Positions 13,394-24,959 of a stretch of 64,000 nucleotides of DNA are shown here, piece after piece. The stretch spans positions 11,252,001 to 11,316,000 of the forward strand of contig JAZGTH010000008.1 in the NCBI GenBank assembly GCA_036877525.1, read 5' to 3'. The first letter of the stretch is position 1. The number at the start of each line of letters is the position of its first letter. The notes under the pieces were generated by a model. It searched no databases and had not been told where the DNA came from. It saw nothing but the letters and a program-made list of their open reading frames with translations. This DNA is from Chromobotia macracanthus (Eukaryota > Chordata > Actinopteri > Cypriniformes > Botiidae). Both the position numbers and the translations under genes were made by a program.

Positions 13394-16300
13394 CGCTCTC
13401 TCATCTATACAGCCTCTAAGATTCAGGGTGTCTGAAAGGTCACGTACAGGAGTGGGATCTTCACCTAAGTGCCTTAGAAAATAGCTTACTAGATGAGCTG
13501 TGGGTCTCCCGGTAAAGCATAATGTAATTTGTCAGGTTGTCAGAGATGGTTAGGCCTGCGTGATCTCCGCATTAGCAGGACGGGGCGAGCGGGACGCAGG
13601 TTTGAGCTGTGATATGGTGTCTGGGTCTGTGGTTTTAAAGTGAACTTGAAACAACATCACAAGCCTTTTTACTCTTTTAATGTATGTAAAACAGGATGTT
13701 CATTGAGATACAAAAGAATAAGACATTATTCTTTGGGGATTGAGTAAAGTGGCTTTTTCATGCCACCAGTTGTTCAAGGTTCACGAGTTTAACCACGAGA
13801 GCATCTTACCATAACCCTGTGGTTACCATATCTCAGTGCTAAAGGTATTTTTTTAGTCTCGCATTACTTGTTATTGTTGCAGTCACTTTATTGTAATAAA
13901 ATCACTATTATGTTATGTTATGCTATTTTACGTTGTTACGTTGTTGTTGTTACACCGTTACATTAACTACATTAAGTTACATTTTGGTATCTTATATGTT
14001 GTTACGTTACGTTATGTTGTTGTTATATTGCTTATACAAGGGTGCACTTATAATAATATTTCATGAAGTGTGTAGCAATTGACAAGATTTTAGAAAGTCT
14101 CTTTTATCTATTACAGTAAGTCTAACAGAATGTCTAAATTGCCGTTTTTAACCAAAAACCTGCACAGCCTAGGTAACATCAGCCAAAATGGGTAGTCATT
14201 TTAGAGGCAGAGTAAGCTATTACATCTTATAAATGACCAGCATTTATTTTCTTTAGAACAGTGTTCACTGATGAATTATGCGTAATAGGATCAGGACCAT
14301 GTATTAGGAAATCAAACAGGGTCAGTTCTGATTTCTTGTTCACTTTAGGGAGGGAGGGAACCTGCAACACTACCAGCGCTCAACAGCATCCTGACCTACG
14401 CCTACATCAGACACCTGCCAGCAAACACATTTGCGTATGCTTGCGTCTGAACAGAGAAAGAGGAGGAGGATAGAGACATGTGAAGTGTAGAGTGATAACA
14501 GATGGCTTAGATGACAGGCCTCTCTATCTCTCGTTTTCTCTCTCTCTGATGAAATTGTAGTTGATTTATGACAAATGTCAGTAAAAGCCTCTTCTGCTCT
14601 GTCGCTGTCAGTCAGCAGCCCAAGGTAAGCAGGTTCAGCCATCAATCACCTTGCGTTTCCGTGGAGATATGTTATGTCTCTGACGGCTCCTGCCCACTTC
14701 CCCGCCAGGAACCCCAGTGGTCGGCACGGAGACGCTGAGACAAACAGGAAGTGACACGGAGTCTCAGAGGCAATGGGCTGTTGACGGTAGCTAAAAGAAG
14801 GGGAGGGAGTGGGCGGATCGTTTGGGAATTAGATGAAATTGTTTTTTGTTTGATAAGTGTGCAGTGCAAAGCGATCATGTTTGTATGTATGTTAGAAAAA
14901 TAGCGAGAGAGAAACCGTGAAGGTGCTCCGTCCCTCTAAAGGGATTCGGCCGAGCAGGTGTTTGGTGGATCAGTAATGTCATGCTGATATATTTGGCTAA
15001 ATGCAGTGACAGCTCCTCAGGGAGATACTCGGTTTGTTCCTGCCAGCTACATCAACAGCCCTGTCACTTACACCGTCTCTCAGGTTACACTGTCATCTCC
15101 GCTCACCTCAGATATTATTATTGCGCTGGTGTGTTTCACAGCCCTTCTGAAGGTTTGAAAACACTTGTTCTCTGGTTCAGGGTGACATCTGTCTCTCATT
15201 ACCATGGCAAAGGGCAAATCACTGTCCTAATCACGACAAAGGTCAACAGTCGCTGGCAGTTTTTTTACAGTCAAAAGGAGCATTCACACACAAGCGAGGG
15301 GTGATCGGCCTTCTCTGCCCTCTCTGCTACTCACATCCCGGGAGAAGAACGCCTTTGACCCAGGGTTCTGTTTGGTGTCCTTTTATTGATGTTGTGGGTA
15401 GCATTTTTCTGATGGTTTGAGAGAGAGAGAGTGCCGATGGAAGAGCTGCATCGACCTCTCTCTTGCTTTTGTCCTTTTTCTTCTGCTTGCATGAAGGTGG
15501 TATTGAAGTTCTCGTGATGTTTAGCTTTGAACAGGTTTTCAGTCTTCACGGTGCTCAGAATCTCCACCATGATCTGATTCACTTGCTTTATCTCGCATGC
15601 TGTGTTGGATACTCAGGCTAGCCATGCTGTGTGTCTTTATGACTGCACTTGTAGGTTTGTTATTGCAGATACAGTTGAGTGATATCGTGAGCAAACTATT
15701 ACAGCTCCTAATTGTGAAAGTTTTTGTTTTCCTGGAGACAAAGGTTCACTAGCTGCTAATTTGCAATCGGGCCACCAAAGCAAAACAAGTGACCCAGACT
15801 GGAGATGGCAGTGAACTCTCATTATAACCTAATCAAAGACAAATTAATTGGCTGCCCTTGTTGTGTTTTTCTCATTTAAAGCCTCTGTAAAGGATTGTAT
15901 TTTAAGCCCAGCCTGACAGCAGTAACTCGGTAAATGCTGAACACAGGACCTCGCTGAGAACCTCTCACCACCTCAAAGCAACTGTTTTGTTCAGTCAATT
16001 TCCCTTCCCTTTTATTTATTTTTAAACAGGAAACAATAGGAACATAAATGCATCCTCTCTCTGTGTTTCTTAATGGTTTTAGTTTGATATTCTGTGGTGT
16101 GATTGTGTGTTTCTGCGTGACAGAGGCTCCTGTGTGGTTAGATAATGAGGGCCTCTGTGTGTTTAAGTGAATAGAGCGTGTAGTGGGGTCAGGGCCTCAT
16201 GCCGAAAACTGTGTGACAGGAGAGCTGAAATCATTCCCTGGACTCTCAGCGCACATATTCTCATTGTAGGGGCTAATTTGGTGCTTCCAGAAACCTCCCA

Positions 16301-16965
16301 AAGGAACCACTATCTCAACACTCACACATGCCTTGAAACCATACCGTTAATGCAAAATTAGGATGCAGTAATCACTCTTGAAAATGTTTTATGATATTTC
16401 AGGATCAAATAAATATGTATGATCTCTGCTTTGCCTGTTTTTAAAGTCATGAAGTTGAATCACACCTCTGTCCCTCCTAATTTTCCTTTCAATTCTCAAA
16501 AATTTCTCTTTTGTGGCTTTGGAAATTACCAACTTGGTCTTTCTCATTATACTTTCAGCATTTGCTATGTTACTTGTCATGGCACATCATGAAAAACTGT
16601 CAAAGTTTGGTGCCATAATCGGTTCAGAAATCCCTCTTAGAGAAACAGCTAATTTTGGAGTCATTTGTTGTATAAGATGCTTTTATCTTGTATCTTTGTG
16701 TACATTGTTTTTGTCCGGCATGCTGTTCTTATTCTTTCTTGTATTGATTCATCTCTTCATACGCCCGTCTGCTCAGACATTCATTCATTCACCTGTAAAA
16801 ATCAATTTTGGGATGATCTGAACCCTTCCTCCCTTTTATCCTTCAATTTCATTCTTCCATTTCTCCTCTAATCTTATTGGATGGAGTGTGGCGTAAAGAC
16901 CTGAATGCTCCTCCATTACTCTGAGGTTTACCTCTGTGAAACAAAACAAATATCAACACCCACCC
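13391..16965. other. Noncoding, no recognised gene
   Basis: A degenerate GTTA/GTTG-rich tract lies at about 13905-14035 (repeated TTACGTT, TTATGTT and GTTGTTGTT). A GA-rich run is at about 15417-15430. The block at 15835-15925 combines AAATTAATTGG with a CCTTGTTGTG motif resembling a SOX site. Frames at 14981-15304, 16389-16871 and similar have no support as exons. Confidence 0.45.
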
Positions 16966-17092
16966 ACTCTCTCTCCCTTTCCTCTCCATCCCTCTGTTTC
17001 TCTCCCCCTCTCTATCTCTCTGTCGCTCTCTCTTTCTCTCTCTCTCTATCCCCGTTTCTCTCTCTGTCTTTCTCTCTGTCATTCCCCCTCTA
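16966..17092. repeat. CT-rich imperfect simple repeat
   Basis: A pyrimidine-rich tract of CTCT interrupted by C-runs and TGTC. It produces the Arg/Glu-rich minus-strand frame and the Ser/Leu-rich plus-strand frame, neither of which is credible as a gene. Confidence 0.85.
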
Positions 17093-17109
17093 GATTCAGC
17101 AACTTAGTC

Positions 17110-17344
17110 TGAAATAGCATACTACCATATTCATACTATTTCTGCAGTATGTAGTATGTACACTGTGCATAGTATCCATTTTCTGTTTGCCTGGTTGCTC
17201 TACTATACTACATTTGCAATGTAGCATCCTGCTTTTTTTAATTGTTTATTGTTAAATAATGTAATTTATTTCACCTACTGTTGAAAAAGGCAGGCCATTA
17301 ATAGTACATACTACAGAGTATTTAGTAGGCTAGTATTCCATTTA
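17110..17344. mobile_element. MITE with long inverted repeats, family G
   Basis: The left end (17111-17160) carries GAAATAGCATACTACC and AGTATGTAGTATGTA. The reverse complement of the right end (17299-17344) carries AAATGGAATACTAGCC and TGTAGTATGTACTA in the same order, giving an imperfect inverted repeat of about 45 bp around an AT-rich centre. No ORF. The repeated AGTATG units resemble short teleost DNA transposons known for this motif; the superfamily is not assigned. Confidence 0.7.
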
Positions 17345-17794
17345 TTTAGCATTCCTTTATTTTCATGGTAGACTTTAACAGGAGACCTGAAATCCCTCAC
17401 CAACTGTCTCTCTCCCAATTAACTACAAGATGGAAAAAGAACGATGAATTCAAAATGAAGAGACAACAGATTACAGTCCAGCTTTTTTACATGGACAATT
17501 AGGTTGTATATAGATTAGGTAGTAATAGCTTCATTTTAATGGCCTAATTCTTTATCCTATAGTTTCCTACTTTGCAACCACTTCCTACAGCACAGCTTTC
17601 AAACATCTGCTCTTCCTCCTTTTTATCATTCATTTAATGAGCTCAAACGGGTTTTCTCAGTACAGAAAGATCTGTGAGAGAGATCTGCGTGTGTTTGTTT
17701 TCAGTGCAGAGGTCTATCTGCTTACCCTGAGCTGCATGAAGTCAGGGATCCTGAGACCCTTCCCACTGTTTATAGGATGTGTAAGCATCTTCAG

Positions 17795-17798
<4 letters not shown>
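17345..17798. other. No recognised feature
   Basis: AT-rich unique-looking DNA between the MITE and the GT minisatellite. Only chance frames are present. Confidence 0.5.
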
Positions 17799-17830
<32 letters not shown>

Positions 17831-17938
17831 TGTATGTGCCACTATGTGTATGTGCCCCTGTGTGTGCGTGTGTGCCCCTGTGTGTGCGTGTGTGCCCCTG
17901 TGTGTGCGTGTGTGCCCCTGTGTGTGTGTGTGTGCCCC

Positions 17939-17970
<32 letters not shown>

Positions 17971-18072
17971 CCCTGTGTGTGCCCCTGTGTGTGCGTGTGC
18001 GTGCCCGTGTATGTGCCCTGTGTGTGTGTGTGCGTGCCCGTGTATGTGCCCCTGTGTGTGTGTGCATGCCCT
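17799..18072. repeat. GT microsatellite grading into a 20-bp minisatellite
   Basis: It starts as (GT)n at 17799-17827, then becomes higher-order repeats. GCCCCTG occurs at 17854, 17874, 17894 and 17914 and GCCCCTT at 17934, a strict 20-base period with the unit approximately GTGCCCCTGTGTGTGCGTGT. A second GT run and more irregular units follow to 18072. The Cys/Val-rich frames on the plus strand and the Thr/His-rich frame on the minus strand come from this repeat. Confidence 0.95.
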
Positions 18073-19094
18073 GTTCTAGCACAGTCAAATACTGCGCTAG
18101 ACGTTTGATTGCTTGTGCAATATGCATTTTTCTCCTTTCACTTGTTCATACATTGATATTATGAGCTGCATCAATGTGAAGGTATGTGTGTATGTTTGAC
18201 TTCCACTGTTGTATGCAGTTATATTTTGTGTACATGTCTGAAACCCTCTGTGTGCTGGTTGTGTGTGGGATGGCAGTGTGTTCATAACTCTGTGACACTA
18301 GTAAGTGTTACTGTGGTCTCCTGGGGAGTGATTATAAAGCCTGGAGTCAGTACATTTCTGCTTTGTGTCATCAAGCCCGACAGAATTAGCTTACGCTTTT
18401 TTATTTTTCTCTCTCGCTCTCTGTTCCGAAACATAGTGAGCTGCCAACCTTGACTTTATTTTAAGGTGTCACAGACATAAACCCAATGTGAAGTCTTTTC
18501 CAAAAAACGAAGGTTACATTGCATATATCCTTCCCAGAATTATGATGAGCTCAGTGATAAGATTTATCCATGATGACAGACGAGTAGAAAATGTTGGTTC
18601 ATGCAGTATTGAGAAGATAAAATATAGTTTAATCTCCAGGATAAAATAGATAAAATTCCAATAAAATTTCCAACAGCGTTGCAACTCAGACATTTTTGAG
18701 GTTCCATAACAGTTAAGATGTTGCTCATATGGCATCTCACAAGGTTTTGGAACAGAAAAGTGTCTTCAGTTAATCTGCATAGTACAGGGTTTTGATAACG
18801 CATCAATGCATAACTTTCTTGGTTAAAAATACGCAAAAACCTGTTGAACAGGTACATAACAGCTCAGTGTTCAAAACATTTTAGATCAGTTTATAATAAT
18901 GAATATAAAATAAATAAAAATAGATTATATAATAAAGAATAATACATAATGATTTATAATTTCAGCTGTGATTTTGCCAGAAATGTCAGTTTGGCTTCAA
19001 AATACACAAAGTATGCAAAAAAAACCTGCAATTTTATACTTATATATATTATTATTTATACTTATATATATTATTTATATGTTATTGTTTGAAG
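18073..19094. other. AT-rich, no recognised gene
   Basis: AT-rich tracts at about 18895-18960 and 19035-19082 (TATATATT repeated). The minus-strand frames at 18514-18857 look like chance frames in AT-rich DNA. Confidence 0.45.
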
Positions 19095-19162
19095 TATAGA
19101 AAGGTTTTTGTGATGGTTAGGTTTAGGGGTAGGGTTAGTGTACAGGGATAGAATATGCATGA
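19095..19162 (+). mobile_element. Fragment of dispersed repeat D, copy 1
   Basis: GAAAGGTTTTTGTGATGGTTAG followed by the telomere-like TTTAGGGGTAGGGTTAG and GGGATAGAATAT matches the internal part of the copy at 22235-22437. The telomere-like motif is a known part of this fish repeat and not evidence of a telomere. Confidence 0.6.
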
Positions 19163-19163
19163 G

Positions 19164-19193
19164 CAAAAGTTACGGATTGCAGCTTTAAAAGAG
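19164..19193 (+). mobile_element. Terminal fragment of MITE family F
   Basis: AAAAGTTACGGATTGCAGC followed by TTTAAAAG matches the inverted-repeat terminus of the complete element at 29799-30091. The opposite end is not seen, so this is a remnant abutting repeat D. Confidence 0.5.
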
Positions 19194-22067
19194 CACATCA
19201 TTCTTGTGCTTAAACTGAGTTTATTCTGTTTTGAAATGACTGGTTACTAATTCTAAGCCCACCTTTACTTAAGTTCACTTAGTCATTCCCAGATATTGGA
19301 CTAAGAATTGGACTTCAGCCTTGTCTAGAATAAGAATAATGTAGCTTTATCGTTGATATTAAGGTATTCCATTAAAACTTAAAGTAGTAGAAGGAGGATT
19401 GGACCCAGTGTGACTCACACTGGCAATGCTAATGTGCTCGGCACTAATTGAAAGCAGTTATGCAGTAATCAGAAACCTGCCGAGCGACAGCTATGTTCAT
19501 TAGAGACACACTGCTGCTCTCACAAAGAGAGGAAGAGACAGAGGGCCGAGAGACAGATGCTTGCATAAAAAATTGTAAAGCAGAAAAAGGTCAAGATGTA
19601 GCCCAAAATAATATTAAAAGCTTTAAAACATGTTGATAGCATAAATTGTTTACACACAGAGCTCTAGAAGTCTAGCCAGCACTGTAAGTTCAGTACTAAC
19701 AATTGAAACAAACGGCGCGTTTATGTCTGAGAGAGTAAACTGAGAGACTGTGTTATGTCAATGCCCGGTCTGCTTTTGATTGACTTATGTGTATTTCCTT
19801 GATCTTAAGTGATTAACTCTGCCCGGTTCAACCCTCGCTTTATATAAATACATTCAAATGAATTCTGCACGTACATCGTGTTCCTCAGTCTCTTAAAGCA
19901 CTGAGCTTTGTCTCACCAAACGCTCCACGGACTAGCAATGAGAGACTGAACGCTTGCTTGACCCAGATGATTTGAATATCAAAGAGCTTTTGATCAGCGC
20001 AATCACTTCTTTGTCAAGAAATATTCCTTCTGCACAGACTTTGGTGTGTTATAGGTTGTGAGCCTTCGGTTGCCATAGACACCCAGTGGAAACTGAACTT
20101 AAGATATGTATTAAAAGGGGTAATTTGTAATAGCCAGGGGGTTGCATGCGGGCACTGTAGCCCTCCTGGATTGAGTAAGAAAGATAATCTTAGATTAACT
20201 TCATTAAGACTCTAACCATGTGTTGAAAACAATCCAGCTTTTTTTAGAGTGCAAGTTGTTATGGAGTGAAAGATGCCTGCTAAATACTAGGTTGGTTAAC
20301 TACTAGTAAATCTGTCTATGTGTTAATGATGTTTTAAGTAACAATAACTGCAATTAACCTGAAGCTGAATATTCTGTTGAAACCACAGCTCTGTCATAAC
20401 CTAGAAAACAGACCATATAACACAGTTTAAGACAGTTCCCACTATAACCCCCTTGCATGCCACACCCTGAACAATGACTGGCTGCTTTCATTACAATAAT
20501 GCAATGTAATGGCGACCACATTGTCTTTTTTGAGTGTGTGCATGCCGGCACTCCTGAATGGCTGCTGTGATGAGATCGCTCATGGCGTGTGCACAGGTCT
20601 GTCTCCCTCACGGTTCAGGGAAAAACACGGCCATGCCATCCTCTGGGGACTCTGTGCTCACACACATTTGTTGTATAGCCTTCGGTCTTTGGCTACCTCA
20701 GAGGAGGCCACCTGCTGTTTTTCTTACTACATTTTTTTGTCCTCCTTTCTTTTGTTTTCATTTCTTCACTTTTTCTGTTTTTCTTTCCCCTGGTGCACTG
20801 TATCCATACGATCTATACTCTGTGTTGTGCAGAAAACCCTGATATTCAGACATGGGTTTGAGTTGAATCCATAGAGTGGAAACTCGCATGCAGTTATTCC
20901 AATAATGCTTGGAATACTGACATTCCTAAATTATAACGATATGAGATACATATATCTTTTGAGGTCCATTCATCCATAAGGTTGGCTATAATATATTTCT
21001 ACTGTCATTTTCCACGCTCTCTTCGATCACTCTTTCCTTATGTAGGGATTGTTTGGGAATGTTTCTCAGTTTTCCTGATAACACCCTTTATAAATGACTT
21101 TATGACTTCCATTTTGTTTGGTGAGTTACAGTTGGTGGGTTTTTATAAGTAGAACATTTGTGATACATGCATTCATGCTCTGGTAACGTGTTCATGATGG
21201 ATGGATCGAAGTGTACTTGCCGAAGGAATATGGCAGAATATTCCGGGTCTTAAACCCAGTTCTTAATGAGGTCGCGCTGGCGTTCTGACAAGTTGTCTTC
21301 CTCCCCCTTTGACATCCATGTTGTGCCAATATCTTTTGCCAGTGTTCCCGCAGTGACAAGAAGACAATTCCATTGCTCGCCCCACTAGGTAGAGTGTCAC
21401 CCCTCATGTTACACCTGTCAGTCACGTCACACCACCTACCTTCATGTCTCTTCCGTGTGGTCCTGTGTCTCGTGTGTAGAGTCTGTTTCCAGCCCATATA
21501 ATAGAGATGCAAACAGAGAACTGAATTGTGGGTAATGAATGCTAATGAAAGATTTGCAGGTTTGTGTTTGTATTTGACTGATTTACTCCATGTTAAAATT
21601 AGCATAATACTGATCCGCGCATATGGCAAACATCTAAACTTTGTTAAGAGGCTCATTCAGCAGAATAAAAGATGAATCTCCATTTGAAAGCAACTCCTAA
21701 ACGCTCATAAACGATCTGGACTTTCACCCAGTGTAATTACAGCCTAATGGGATTTTAAATCAGCGCGGGGAAACTGCCTTCATCAGCACTGCCCAGACCG
21801 TTTCTCCACTAAACAGCCACAAATAGCGTTATGAGAGCAAATGGCAGAACAGAATGAGAAACAAACAACAGAAATGATGGTGTGTTCTCTTCTACCTCTC
21901 TGCTTCTCGTTCTCTTCCTCCCTTGATGCCTGAAAGTGCTGTATAAGCAGGCGACTTGCTAGGTTTTAAAACAGCCCCAGTTTTCCACATAATTAACAGG
22001 AAGTTTCTGTTCTACATTTACATATTCAGTCTGACACACTGTTCAGCCTCTCACCAGAAGCTTTCTT

Positions 22068-22068
<1 letters not shown>
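19194..22068. other. Noncoding, no recognised gene
   Basis: No splice-bounded coding segment. Frames on both strands at 20354-20874 and the 154-codon minus-strand frame at 21192-21656 have no recognisable domain and lack splice-site or start-context support. Confidence 0.45.
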
Positions 22069-22121
<53 letters not shown>

Positions 22122-22122
22122 C
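22069..22122. repeat. (CT)n microsatellite
   Basis: About 54 bases of CT with one TT interruption near the end. Confidence 0.95.
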
Positions 22123-22234
22123 TGCTCTTACTCTCTTTGTTTTCTTCTATCCTCTTAGACTAAACATTATCACTCTGCCAGCATGTGAGGTAGTTTGGCC
22201 TGTTGCCGTTGTGTGTGTTTATGCATGTGTGTGT

Positions 22235-22437
22235 GGTGTGGTGCTGGTATTCACTACATTGTGGGGACCAAATGTGCATTTTGACCTTGTGGGAACATTT
22301 TTAGGTCCCCATAAAGAAACAAGAATGAACAGAATTATCTTTATGTAAAAGGAAAACAGCAGAAAGGTTTCTGTGATGATTAGGTTTAGGGGTAGGTTAT
22401 TGTTCGGGGATAGAATATACAGTTTGTACCATTACAT
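22235..22437 (+). mobile_element. Dispersed DNA repeat D, longest copy
   Basis: It begins TGGTGCTGGTATTCACTACA, has GTGGGGACCAAATG and the inverted TAGGTCCCCAT about 50 bases later, then GATTAGGTTTAGGGGTAGG and GGGATAGAATATAC. Fragments of it occur at 19095 and 51408. It has no coding capacity and fits a widespread fish MITE-like repeat. Confidence 0.65.
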
Positions 22438-22747
22438 CTATGTTTAAAATAAGAAAACCCATCTGTGTGTGTGTATGTGTGTGTTCATCTGCAGTACAGT
22501 AACTGAATTCAAGGTCAAGTGATGCTGCTGTTCAGACGTGACCTCATCAGACAGTCATCAGTCTCATTCTGCTGATTAAATTATCAATGACACAATACAC
22601 TCAACACTTACTGTAATTGTTTGTACATCTGAACTCTCTGCATGCAGTTGTTTTCACAAGTAAAACACAGGAGTTTGTTCTGATTCCAAGAGTAAATGTT
22701 ATTTTTATATAGTATAATATTACATTGTGTCCTGTATAATATTACAT

Positions 22748-22906
22748 GGGTTCTCCTGTAGCTCAGTGGTAGATCATTGTGTTAGCAGCACAAGAGGTCG
22801 TGGGTTTGATTCCCAGGGAGTACATGTACTAAGAAAATGTATAACTTCAATGCACTGTAAGTCGCTTTGGATAAAAGCGTCTGCCAAATGCATAAAGGTA
22901 AATGTG
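22748..22906 (+). mobile_element. tRNA-derived SINE, nearly full length (family B)
   Basis: Pol III box A (TAGCTCAGTGG, 22759-22769) and box B (GGTTTGATTCC, 22803-22813) are both intact in a tRNA-like head. They are followed by a short body and the tail containing AAGTCGCTTTGGATAAAAGC at about 22860-22879. This tail is shared by many teleost SINEs and their partner LINEs. The minus-strand frame over it is an artefact. It is not a functional tRNA gene: the head lacks a clean cloverleaf and continues into the SINE body. Confidence 0.9.
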
Positions 22907-24922
22907 TCCTAACCAGAAGCATCAAAAAATTATATAAAATGTCTTGGCATGTCATCCTAGAAATGCAACACTCATGCTCAAAAAACAGCATCAGACGCAG
23001 CAGCCAAAATGTCGCACCTCAGTAAGTCTGACTGCAGTTACGGCGCTTTAAAGGGAATGAATTTCAAGTCGCAATTTTTCTGAGAGCTATCCGTCTAACA
23101 GCAACAACAGAAATGTGTGCGATCTTTGGATTAAGTGCATTTTGTGCCTCTGTATTTTTTTTCCCGATCTGTGTGTGTTCTGATGTGTGAAGCTGGAGTC
23201 TTTTAGCAGAACAGTGGTATCTCATCTCATGCCAGTGTTTTCTGATGAAAAGAGCTAGAGGCTGAGAGTTTCAAAGAGAGAAATCCAGTGAGCTTGAGTA
23301 TGTGTGAGAGACAGATGAGAATCAGTGTTTTTGTTTCTGTACCAACAATTTCTTTCCACATTCTGTTACTCCTTCACACGCAAGTCTCTACTGGCTGAAG
23401 TTGTGCGCAGGCGTTCTTTTCACTCTGGTTTCACTTGTACGCTAGTGTTGCTTTTCTTTAATGAAGAGAGTGTTCGAAACAGACTGCATAAATATCAGTA
23501 ATGGTTTGAAAGGCTCTGTAAGTCTTTATTGGACTGATTGCTCATTTGCTGAAAAGAGAGAGATTGTTTCTTCCAGAGACGAGCTCTTTGATGTCTGATT
23601 TCAAAATGCCTCGCGTCTCATTGTAGGATGGATGAGACGGTCTTATTGACAGGGCTGTTGCGTTTTTGGCCGAGATTTGCTCTTGTAAAAGCTTCGATCT
23701 CTCCAGGAGGTCTGACGTATGTCTGCTCACATCTTTTCTTCACAGACAATCATCTGTTTTTCATCCTTCACCATTTTTACTAACAGTCCATCAGGATCTG
23801 CTCAATGCCAACAAGAGCCTTATGTCTTCTTTTTCTTTTGCTCTTTAGACTTCTTGTTTCATCTCAGACTGACCAGCAAGTTTTTACTCGACTGCCATTC
23901 TAATATTAGCACAAAAAAGTAATAAAGGCCGCTGTTAGCTCCAGGGGCTTCATATTTGCAGCTTCTGTTCCGAATAGTGAAAGATCTCCACTCCTGTCCT
24001 TCAAAACCCTTACTGAATCTCTGCAGTCTCCTCCATCACTTCCAGCCCAGACCTGCAGTACAGAAATACTGCAGTCGGGTTTTCCTCCACAGAGCCTTTA
24101 AAGGCCATTTCACGTGATTTGTGTGAACTTTCCCTCTAATCATTCAACCCTGTGTAGAGGACACATTTGTTCATGTTTTTAAGATGGTCTGCACTGTGTT
24201 TTTAATGATTTTCCTGTGTAAATGCAAAGAGGGACATCATGATTTGTGAGACAGTACTCTCACAAGTCTGTTTTCTCCATGCTGACATACTGTTTTTGTT
24301 ACAGTATGTCAGCATGGAGACATTATTATGCTTATTTCAGAAACAATGCATGGTATTTTTTTTCTGCTACAGTTTGTATCAAGAAATGGGCAGTAGCTCA
24401 AAAACATGTTACCTCATTCATTTGCTTTCAATGTTTCCATTCTCTTGCTACCTAGCAACCTCGTACCATCAACCTTCAGTAATGCAATCTGCTTTTAATG
24501 TCGTCACAGCGACATGTGACTGTGATGTCATTTGTGTGATGAAGCTCTGACATGAGTTGTAGTATATTACAGACACGTTAAGTCCATGATGTGTATGCAG
24601 GATGTAGTTTTGACTCTGACCTGTCACACGCTGTCCTCTCTACTGTTCTGTTAATTAAATGTAGCACTGAAAAGTTTTATAAAACTGGAATGTTTTCCTT
24701 CACTCTGTCAATTTAAATCAGAGGTAAAGAATTCAGTACTCATGGGAAGTCAGTGATGTGCTGAGTCACTGAAGAAATTTAGCAAGAGGAAGGATCTAAA
24801 TCAGCTTTTGAACTTTCTGACAGGGTGCAAACCTTTTTTAGTTCATCATCTAACTCTCTCTTTCTCTCTCTCTCATTTAAGTGTTAGCAATGATACACTC
24901 CGTGTCCCTGTTCTGCCTGTTA

Positions 24923-24928
<6 letters not shown>
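22907..24928. other. Noncoding, contains a perfect hairpin
   Basis: Mostly unremarkable intron-like DNA. The hairpin at 24274-24320 is listed separately. The overlapping frames at 23542-23922 and 24239-24550 show no protein features. Confidence 0.45.
24274..24320. repeat. Perfect inverted repeat, 20-bp arms, 7-base loop
   Basis: The left arm TCTCCATGCTGACATACTGT (24274-24293) is exactly complementary to 24301-24320, with TTTTGTT between. Pairing stops abruptly outside the arms. It could form a cruciform or, if transcribed, a short hairpin RNA. The stem is shorter than a typical pre-miRNA, and I recognise no known miRNA sequence. Confidence 0.95.

Positions 24929-24958
<30 letters not shown>
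24929..24958. repeat. (GT)n microsatellite
   Basis: About 15 uninterrupted GT units. Confidence 0.95.

Positions 24959-24959
<1 letters not shown>

Noticed and set aside
17637..18164. 175-codon plus-strand ORF rich in Cys and Val, and overlapping frames
   Set aside because: It is generated by a GT microsatellite and minisatellite; all frames stay open only because the repeat lacks stops.
19115..19140. Interstitial telomere repeat (TTAGGG-like)
   Set aside because: The motif is an internal part of dispersed repeat D, also present at about 22380, not a tandem TTAGGG array.
21192..21656. 154-codon minus-strand ORF
   Set aside because: No domain, no good start context or splice sites, and no codon bias; long frames are expected at this rate in 64 kb.
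22748..22813. tRNA gene
   Set aside because: The head has pol III boxes but runs into a SINE body and tail; it is a retroposon.
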